Source: CAZHRJ01 sp964534765
GTDB taxonomy: Bacteria; Lindowbacteria; 2-12-FULL-62-27
Direction: 5' to 3'
Assembly (NCBI GenBank): GCA_964534765.1
Contig: CAZHRJ010000125.1
Location: 1-8,791, forward strand
Length of the DNA stretch: 8,791 nt
Position numbers and translations under genes: made by a program. Below the pieces are notes generated by a model. That model searched no databases, was not told the DNA's origin, and saw only the letters and a list, made by a program, of their open reading frames with translations. Shown here in pieces: positions 6,501-8,791 of this stretch. Position 1 is the stretch's first letter, and each line of letters starts with the position of its first letter.

Positions 6501-8791
6501 CGTTCATTCAACGGCAAAGTGATCGACGACGTTGAGATTCTTTTTGTCATCGCCGCCGGCAAGGAGACTTCCCATCCCGATCCGCCGAAACCTCCCGCGG
6601 ATGACGGTGGCGAAACGAAACCGCCGCCACCTCCCGGCGACCCGGCAAAACTCATTCTGGTAACCGTTCCACCGCTGTACTCCGCGGTGGCCGGCGAGGC
6701 GATAACTGTTGATGGATCCGCCGTCTACTCGACCGGAGAATTCGTATCGGCCGGAACGGCGTCGCAGGTTCAGGGCACGACGGAAATGTCCTCCTCGCCG
6801 GTCACTGCCCAGGGTAAGTTTCGATTTCCGCCATTTCCGGCGCCCAGCACGCCGACGGAATACGAGGCCGTCGTCACGGACGGATTGAGGACCGGTCGAG
6901 CCCCTTTTCGGGTTGTGCCCATTCCGGAAGATCCGCCATGGCCCCCGCCTCCTCCCCCGCCGGCCTCCGACACCGCCTACGCCAAACTCTATCCGGTCCA
7001 GTCGCCGGACGGCCGGTTCGTGGCCTTCTCAGGCCGGCCGATCGGAACACAATTGCCGCTCAACCTCTATGTTCTGCGGATGGATTCCCCGGCCCGGGCG
7101 ATTCCGGTAACGACGGACAACGCGCATGATCTTTTCCCCGCATGGTCTCCGGATGGAACGAAGCTCGCGTTTGGGTCGCGCCGGTCGGGCAATTACGACA
7201 TCTGGACCAAGACCGTTGATGGAGACGGCGACGGCCTGCCGGACGCCACCGGCGAATCGGTCCGGCTGACCCGCTGGGAGGGGGATGACAACAAGCCGAC
7301 CTGGTCGCCGGACGGAAAGCAGATCGCCTATCATTCGGACCGGGAAGGGAACTACGACATCCAAGTTCAGAGTTCAACCGCGCCCGGCGCCTCCGTCCGG
7401 CTGACTTCGAGCGCGGCGTATGACGCGCATCCCCACTGGTCATCTGATGGGAGGCACATCGTCTTTCATTCGAATCGGCCGGTGAAACAGAATCTCCGCG
7501 GCCCGGGGACTGAGGTGACGCATGTGGAATTGATTCTGGACGAGAGCGGCAGTCTGACCGATGAGTCGTTTTTGCGGATGGTCGAGAGTGTAGGCCGGTT
7601 TCTGGACAATCTGTCCGGGGACGTTCGGGTTGCCGTCAGCAAGTTCGATCATCGATCGCGATGCGTCCAGGAATTTACGGCGAACCGGGCGATTCTCAAG
7701 CGGGCGGTGGGAACCCGGGTTTTTGGATGCGCGTCGGCGATGCACGACGCCGTCGATACGGCGTTGGGCCACCTGGCAACCATGCCGGGCCGCCGGATGG
7801 CGGTTCTGGTCAGCGACGGGTGGGACAACGCGAGCCAGAAGAAATCCGAAGAGGTGATTCGACTTGCCCGAAGCTTCCAGATTCCGATTTACGCCGTATT
7901 CGTCGCCGACCCCTATTATCCCTCCAACCGCGACAGCCTCCGGGCGCTGACCGGCGCCACCGGTGGAAGCGTGATCGATGTGGACGATTTTGGAGGTGTT
8001 CACGAGGGATTGGCGCAGGTCATGAAACTCTACGACGAATTTCTATCGAACTTCAATATCTGGTTCATGAAATCCGACGGAACCGATCCGAGATCGCTGA
8101 CCGATCACATCGCCGACGATCTCTACCCGGCATTCAGTCCAGACGCGCGGAAAATCGCCTTTACATCATTTCGAACCGGCAAAGGCGACATCTACGTCAT
8201 GGGATTCGATCCCGCCGATCCGGACCGGCCGAAACGGCTGTATGCTCCGGATGCCGATTTCACGCCGGACACGGCGGCGCCATTCATCGGATCCGAAGTC
8301 ACGGTGAATGGAACGTCATCCGTCGACTCCGACGGCCGGATTGACACGTACGCCTGGAATTTCGGGGATGGGTCGACAGGGCTTGGCAAGGTCACCCATC
8401 ATGTCTATGACGGTACAGGAACCTATGTCATCCAGTTGAGAGTCACGGACAACGATGGATTGAGCGGCGATACCATCCGGCAGATTGTTGTCGGCAGGAG
8501 AATCGATCCGGATACCGGCACGGACACCGGCGGCGACGACGGACACGCCGGCGACACAGACGATAGCGCCGACAGGGATACGGACGTGGGCGAGGATGAT
8601 GGACCAGACACGCATCCGGCCAGACCGATTCTGATCTGGCATCCGTCCGGCGGTCAGGGGCCCGATACCACAGTTGTGTATCATCTGCGCAACGCATCGC
8701 ATCATCCCGGCGCCACGGCCGATGGGGTTCTTGTTGAGGTCCGGGTTGTTCGCGGTATCCCGTATGTGGACACCGTCTATCTCGACACAGC
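486..8791 (+). CDS. Giant secreted multidomain S8 (subtilisin-like) protease with Ig-like arrays, PD40 propeller, inserted vWA and PKD domains (3' truncated)
   Basis: I translated this frame to the window edge and found no stop: 2768 codons, with the end missing. ATG486 is the only usable start near the head: a TAG lies in frame at 423-425, there is no ATG, GTG or TTG between it and 486, and this start gives a full signal peptide. Domains by residue: signal peptide 1-33; Ig-like 40-137; propeptide 154-233; S8 protease 237-518 with a complete triad; four Ig-like repeats 525-945; PD40 blades 956-1084; about ten beta-sandwich modules 1096-2146, with a Pro-rich linker at 2028-2055; a second Pro-rich linker 2147-2161; PD40 propeller 2162-2589, interrupted by vWA 2344-2518; PKD 2593-2669; Asp-rich linker 2674-2708; start of a further domain. 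It should act outside the cell, probably held at the surface, cleaving or binding proteins or matrix. Only five Cys occur. Substrate and anchoring are unknown. The architecture is clear; the biological role is inferred. Confidence 0.93.
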   Translation, partial: MNIRQTTRPGRIGWRQIGVIVIWMIALSGGVYASEVDTGRFLHVPDDSHLIDRNLFLQTGLTDSRAVQVIKLYYRHPGEGSYRMKTMEDPMGRGTWRNVVRPSEMSPLGLTYYLEVTYEDGRVFRSDDYSTVLLVVPAQIREILYRDDASGTDVKIAQGEAILKLDPGLSPDRVPNAINDLILRHNARVIAIDNRVRLVRMQIPIDLDLKTVLTDLSAQEAVEFAHPNGLYDLVLVPNDPRLIEQWAVGKMSLESAWDETTGDVDVIVSVIDTGRDPNHPDLSGRFLPGYDYYANDADPTDEGGHGTMVSGVIGATGDNAQGVAGTNWRSRILPYRVGNNSLSVWAVVQAIRDSVEKGARIINMSFGGFGGWQAMHDALKFASERGVVLIAAAGNSAGTRQVYPAAYPEVIGVVATTSEDQRAAFSSYGSWVDVSAPGKDILTTSVGGGYRTVSGTSFASPYAAGVASLMLSVNPDLTSGDVRDILRQTAVDLGASGFDEVYGYGRIDAAAAVESARGGSSDEAAPVIVHDPIDQVRPGVSIPIQADIEDSVSVHSALLLYRPMAAAEFTEVPMRYLGGNGYEGVIPKESVEPPGVEYAISARDARRNISRTGTYMIQMMDITPPTVQHTPPGQAESRRPLALTATITDDVSIIAADAHARTKGTAPYETYALTAAGDGLYRVVLPDTLIQPPAVEYYFTASDPAGNHPTTGDAASAANPYEVSVEYIDRSPPVVTHLPIAHGRIRGLPVRIEAQVTDDVGVTGVTLHFRSQIDTGGFDSLPMRQFDVDVYVAAIPASSVRSPAVEYYIDATDAARTGAPTGDRPGSALIPNRFFVPRDTSPPRITHTPLGGSIEELVEGFDASVSATVLDNLGVREAVLYSRPGLAGPRGSYARREMSHTILNRHEASLTAMDIVVPALEYYLTAADTDGNETTWGPITVPVYSKLPILSPAGDTRAYWVPEIDQIFYKDRLTGLFSRMKVPHFDTAHFSWSADTKLAISGRRAGRWEVHVITFVGAVPSTHVVTDGDWTDLYPSWSADGKFLLFASNRSGEWDIFMKAWDSDSDGIPDTGGTVIQLATDRTAPTGRGEIIGVARLTHPDTMAVVRGRVPIIGGAFALVSADQISQVPADEYRIEVFPETAPTEARVIERLTGMKSILYDADLGVWDVPIDTPGRYEICLYVRATHGEGRSCVSVWVPGLSVTLSADPGVMYPDQPVMSVTGSVFYNEGSRGSHLPVSVTVEGQIQPFQTLTGPDGRFFLTTPPPARPGDFAVRAIVSDSWGSRAAAETRVLVDVRDIVLTFSITPAETYPLNTVTVIGQAAYETGGGRPKPVAHREVSFEIEETFKRYFALTDSGGFFTASIQAPSKPGRYTLRAEVSDSFTRAETAGLLTVLSQAIDLQAKVSPPVVFTKAYATVSGTAVYRLTQEVLVDQPVRIQPSWSSEAIDIRTDTAGRFIALIQAAESRGTYPVKVEVTDGVAAADTELDLIVLDLTYGNPLSLEVGIRAEPDRVRIGRDLKVLVTLAHVYETRRWPVDTAEVELSLLNTPIGPSVILESLKNGRMTFALTAPRTPDTYILLVKATDQFHLTGQADTVLIVLPWPPKITARVDPPIVYVGDTFLLIGTLTYPDGGPADEVEVEVHTTPAGISRPYTGLTRPSTGEFEYTCTAPTRADSFILHLAAVDPYGGAATETVWLDVVPLSIRLAAGVEPLVIPARVSGPDLFGIATYIQRPRPVIGGAVRVDRDTETVPLWIGSTDTGGFFSWPAAKRPVDGFETMTVTVDDGSDSAKVQLTFDVQADSILFQMSLDSSVVPDKETWIRHRGTPAQVQLTVSGRHPRGYPLYREGLTRIRLETSTGGSIIWETTVPFEPVGLGTSVRGQEGYGVPIPRDSGVYRIVFYGEDRYGEGEETAALIVTHVMAPPERKLSIDLHLETDIVSARYPVPAWGTLISSDGIDADLDGPVELRNEVTAETWVISYRSAKKRFDQVIPAPAEPGAYPIVATRSFNGKVIDDVEILFVIAAGKETSHPDPPKPPADDGGETKPPPPPGDPAKLILVTVPPLYSAVAGEAITVDGSAVYSTGEFVSAGTASQVQGTTEMSSSPVTAQGKFRFPPFPAPSTPTEYEAVVTDGLRTGRAPFRVVPIPEDPPWPPPPPPPASDTAYAKLYPVQSPDGRFVAFSGRPIGTQLPLNLYVLRMDSPARAIPVTTDNAHDLFPAWSPDGTKLAFGSRRSGNYDIWTKTVDGDGDGLPDATGESVRLTRWEGDDNKPTWSPDGKQIAYHSDREGNYDIQVQSSTAPGASVRLTSSAAYDAHPHWSSDGRHIVFHSNRPVKQNLRGPGTEVTHVELILDESGSLTDESFLRMVESVGRFLDNLSGDVRVAVSKFDHRSRCVQEFTANRAILKRAVGTRVFGCASAMHDAVDTALGHLATMPGRRMAVLVSDGWDNASQKKSEEVIRLARSFQIPIYAVFVADPYYPSNRDSLRALTGATGGSVIDVDDFGGVHEGLAQVMKLYDEFLSNFNIWFMKSDGTDPRSLTDHIADDLYPAFSPDARKIAFTSFRTGKGDIYVMGFDPADPDRPKRLYAPDADFTPDTAAPFIGSEVTVNGTSSVDSDGRIDTYAWNFGDGSTGLGKVTHHVYDGTGTYVIQLRVTDNDGLSGDTIRQIVVGRRIDPDTGTDTGGDDGHAGDTDDSADRDTDVGEDDGPDTHPARPILIWHPSGGQGPDTTVVYHLRNASHHPGATADGVLVEVRVVRGIPYVDTVYLDT
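603..896 (+). other. N-terminal Ig-like domain (residues 40-137)
   Basis: This beta-rich segment lies between signal peptide and propeptide. It shares a pattern with the four repeats that follow the protease: a 'D(S/D)..V' turn, then 'LYYR', a Met-containing strand, a 'P..V/M..P' stretch and 'YYLEV.Y.DG' near the end. It therefore appears to be a displaced copy of that repeat. Likely structural or substrate-presenting; no catalytic residues are recognisable. Confidence 0.6.
945..1184 (+). other. Subtilase propeptide (fervidolysin-like N-terminal prodomain)
   Basis: Residues 154-233 have the layout of S8 propeptides: a strand 'GEAILKL', a helix 'VPNAINDLILRH', a strand 'ARVIAID', a strand 'RLVRMQIP', a helix with 'VLTDLSAQEAV', and a closing 'VEFAHPNGLY' that matches the usual 'VEYAEPN' end. 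Such domains assist folding and inhibit the protease until cleaved. The mature enzyme probably begins near the following 'PNDP' segment (residues 237-240). The cleavage site itself is not determined. Confidence 0.75.
1194..2039 (+). other. S8 subtilisin-like serine protease catalytic domain, complete
   Basis: Residues 237-518 begin with the standard 'PNDP...QWAVGKM...AWD' lead-in. The catalytic Asp272 lies in 'VIDTGRDPNHPDL' (D at 1299-1301). His305 lies in 'GGHGTMVSGV' (1398-1400). The oxyanion Asn395 lies in 'AAAGNSAG' (1668-1670). The nucleophile Ser457 lies in 'GTSFASPYAAG' (1854-1856). The domain closes with 'YGYGRIDAAAAV'. All residues needed for activity are present, so an active endopeptidase is expected. 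One small deviation is Met at the position where many members have the second His of HGTHVAG. It belongs to MEROPS family S8A by motif; the exact subgroup is not resolved. Confidence 0.95.
2058..3320 (+). repeat. Four tandem Ig-like domains of 99-110 residues (residues 525-945)
   Basis: The repeats start at 2058, 2355, 2679 and 3009. Each opens with '(A/P)P.I.H.P', is followed by an 'A.I.D' stretch with a 'D..V' turn, and then 'L.YR' in copies 1 and 4. Copies 2 to 4 carry 'P.(V/L)EYY..A.D' near the end, and copy 1 has 'P.VEY.ISARD'. The conserved His codons lie at 2073, 2370, 2694 and 3024, giving steps of 99, 108 and 110 residues. Copies are well diverged in sequence, which argues for old duplications. 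They probably serve as spacers or adhesive modules directly behind the protease. Confidence 0.8.
3351..3737 (+). other. PD40 (TolB-like) beta-propeller blades, first cluster (residues 956-1084)
   Basis: Two clear blades are seen: 'HFSWSADTKLAISGRRAGRWEVHV' is split here as 'FSWSADTKLAIS' plus 'GRWEVHV', and the next has 'YPSWSADGKFLLFASNRSG' followed by 'EWDIFM'. A weaker blade may precede them at 3354-3443. The W-S-x-D-G turn and the S-N-R-S-G...D-I pattern are characteristic of PD40 repeats. Two or three blades cannot close a propeller alone. The rest may come from the second cluster about 1080 residues later, or this part may be degenerate. Confidence 0.7.
3669..3695 (+). other. Calcium-type loop DSDSDGIPD in a propeller blade
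   Basis: Residues 1062-1070 match the DxDxDGxxD pattern of thrombospondin type 3 and EF-hand-like calcium loops. It sits just after the last strand of a PD40 blade. A closely matching loop occurs at 7218-7244 at the same blade position. Calcium binding is inferred from the motif. Confidence 0.65.
3771..4085 (+). other. Beta-sandwich module before the second array (residues 1096-1200)
   Basis: This stretch ends with 'YDADLGVWDVPIDTPGRYE', a strand with Cys1180, and Cys1193 before 'VSVWV'. It parallels the 'TD..G.F....P..PG.Y' pattern of the modules that follow, so it may be their first, most diverged member. The two Cys, 13 residues apart on neighbouring strands, could form a disulfide. Its first half is not recognisable. 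Confidence 0.45.
4086..6566 (+). repeat. Array of eight diverged beta-sandwich modules, about 100 residues each (residues 1201-2027)
   Basis: Modules begin near 4086, 4383, 4680, 4977, 5298, 5595, 5889 and 6261. Each begins with a hydrophobic strand leading to a Pro or equivalent ('ADPG', 'ITPAE', 'VSPP', 'AEPD', 'VDPP', 'VEPL'), then 'V.G.A.Y' and a 'V.V' strand. Most carry a central '(T/S)..(G)(R/G)F' turn such as 'TDSGGFF', 'TDTAGRF' and 'TDTGGFF', followed by 'P..PG.Y...V.V.D'. The Pro positions step by 98, 100, 103, 102 and 100 residues. The seventh module is longer, at about 124 residues. The fold resembles bacterial Ig-like or macroglobulin-type stalk domains; no specific family is claimed. 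Likely a rigid extended stalk. Confidence 0.75.
6567..6650 (+). other. Proline-rich linker 1
   Basis: Residues 2028-2055 contain 'HPDPPKPPADD' and a 'KPPPPPG' run with acidic and Gly residues between. The composition indicates an extended flexible hinge separating the long array from one further module. Confidence 0.8.
6651..6923 (+). repeat. Ninth beta-sandwich module, isolated between proline linkers (residues 2056-2146)
   Basis: It follows the array pattern: 'ILVTVPPLYSAVAGEAITVDGSAVY' split as an opening strand to Pro-Pro, then 'VDGSAVY', then 'AQGKFRFPPF' at the place of the G-R-F turn, 'TPTEYEAVVTDG', and a last 'APFRVV' strand. It belongs to the same repeat type as the eight modules before the linker. 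Confidence 0.65.
6924..6968 (+). other. Proline-rich linker 2 (seven-proline run)
   Basis: Residues 2147-2161 read 'PEDPPWPPPPPPPAS'. This stiff spacer directly precedes the second propeller cluster and separates stalk from the distal head. Confidence 0.85.
7218..7244 (+). other. Calcium-type loop DGDGDGLPD in a propeller blade
   Basis: Residues 2245-2253 match DxDxDGxxD and sit right after the last strand ('YDIWTKTV') of the second blade in this cluster. The following 'TGESVRLT' resembles the 'TGGTVIQL' after the first loop at 3669-3695, so the two blades appear to be duplicates of one another. Confidence 0.7.
7515..8039 (+). other. von Willebrand factor A (vWA) domain inserted within a propeller blade (residues 2344-2518)
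   Basis: The domain opens 'THVELILDESGSLTDESF', whose Asp2352, Ser2354 and Ser2356 form the MIDAS DxSxS metal site. It continues with 'GDVRVAVSKFD', then 'GCASAMHDAV', where Ser2417 takes the place of the usual MIDAS Thr. Next come 'RMAVLVSDGWDN' with the MIDAS Asp2444, 'IPIYAVFV' and 'LTGATGGSV', the standard last strand and helix region of bacterial vWA domains. vWA domains bind protein ligands through a divalent metal. The blade sequence resumes at once after it, so it is an insertion and not a neighbouring domain. Confidence 0.92.
8262..8492 (+). other. PKD domain (residues 2593-2669)
   Basis: It contains the classic 'VDSDGRIDTYAWNFGDGS' region, with WNFGDGS at residues 2624-2630, then 'HHVYDGTGTYVIQLRVTDNDG' split as 'HHVYDGTGTY' and 'VIQLRVTDNDG'. 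PKD domains are Ig-like modules common in secreted bacterial proteases and adhesins, where they aid binding to insoluble or surface substrates. Confidence 0.95.
8505..8609 (+). other. Asp/Gly/Thr-rich acidic linker
   Basis: Residues 2674-2708 include 14 Asp among 35 residues, in short groups such as 'DTGGDDG', 'DTDDSAD' and 'GEDDGPD'. It lacks the regular spacing of thrombospondin type 3 repeats. It may bind calcium and stiffen, or may be a plain flexible linker. Confidence 0.7.
8622..8791 (+). other. Start of a further beta-sandwich domain, cut by the window end
   Basis: The last 56 codons include 'TTVVYHLRN', 'GATADGVLVEVRVV' and 'VDTVYLDT'. The pattern of a strand ending in N, an A-D-G-V-x-V-x-V strand, and a further strand resembles the opening of CARDB-type domains. 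The fragment is too short for a firm call. Confidence 0.35.

Larger units (their letters stand above)
6969..8252 (+). other. PD40 beta-propeller, second cluster, five blades, interrupted by a vWA domain (residues 2162-2589)
   Basis: The blades are: 6969-7130 ('QSPDGRFVAFSG', then 'NLYVLRMD'), 7131-7289 ('FPAWSPDGTKLAFGSRRSG', 'YDIW'), 7290-7424 ('PTWSPDGKQIAYHSD', 'YDIQ'), a split blade with its first half at 7425-7484 ('PHWSSDGRHIVFHSNR') and its second half at 8055-8120 ('NIWFMKSDGTDPRSLTDH'), and 8121-8252 ('YPAFSPDARKIAFTSFRTG', 'DIYVMG'). This is the TolB/PD40 family pattern. Such propellers are usually protein-binding platforms. Five blades is fewer than a typical closed six-blade TolB propeller, so blades may be shared with the first cluster or one may be unrecognised. 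Confidence 0.88.

Noticed and set aside
7440..8003. A 187-codon open frame on the minus strand
   Set aside because: It lies opposite the propeller/vWA region, whose MIDAS and PD40 motifs are unmistakable on the + strand. No independent coding signal was seen.
7661..8344. A 227-codon + strand frame
   Set aside because: It overlaps the vWA and propeller in another frame. Its product is Arg-rich low-information sequence, consistent with an out-of-frame reading of the real gene.
8505..8609. Asp-rich segment as thrombospondin type 3 or RTX repeats
   Set aside because: It lacks the regular DxDxDGxxD spacing and the GGxGxD nonapeptide, so only an acidic linker is claimed.

Overview
The window looks like a GC-rich chromosomal segment from a diderm (outer-membrane-bearing) bacterium. 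The first gene encodes the end of a PorV/PorQ-type outer-membrane barrel. This family is known from type IX secretion in Bacteroidota and also occurs in Fibrobacterota-like lineages and several uncultured candidate phyla. The high GC makes a typical Bacteroidota less likely. The phylum cannot be fixed from this sequence. There are no RNA genes, mobile elements, CRISPR arrays or intergenic gaps, and all coding is on the + strand.

Layout: (1) 1-489 is the 3' end of the PorV-like gene, whose start lies before the window. (2) 486-8791 is one uninterrupted reading frame of 2768 codons that is still open at the right edge, so the window holds the N-terminal 2768 residues of a giant secreted protein. 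The two genes overlap by 4 bases (ATGA), with no clear Shine-Dalgarno sequence before the second start, which suggests translational coupling.

Domain order of the giant protein: signal peptide; one Ig-like domain; protease propeptide; complete S8 subtilisin-like protease (Asp272, His305, Asn395, Ser457); four tandem Ig-like domains of about 99-110 residues; a short run of PD40 beta-propeller blades with a DxDxDGxxD calcium-type loop; a long array of about ten diverged beta-sandwich modules of about 100 residues; proline-rich linkers; a second run of PD40 blades with a matching calcium-type loop; a von Willebrand A (vWA) domain inserted inside one blade; a PKD domain; an Asp/Gly/Thr-rich linker; and the start of another beta-sandwich domain cut by the window end.

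How it may work together (inference): the barrel would assist export or surface display of the giant protein. The protein would act outside the cell as a protease carried on a long stalk whose far end carries a propeller/vWA/PKD ligand-binding head. The most unusual point is the vWA domain, which splits a propeller blade between its inner strands and its last strand. The C-terminus, which would show a sorting or anchoring signal, is outside the window.
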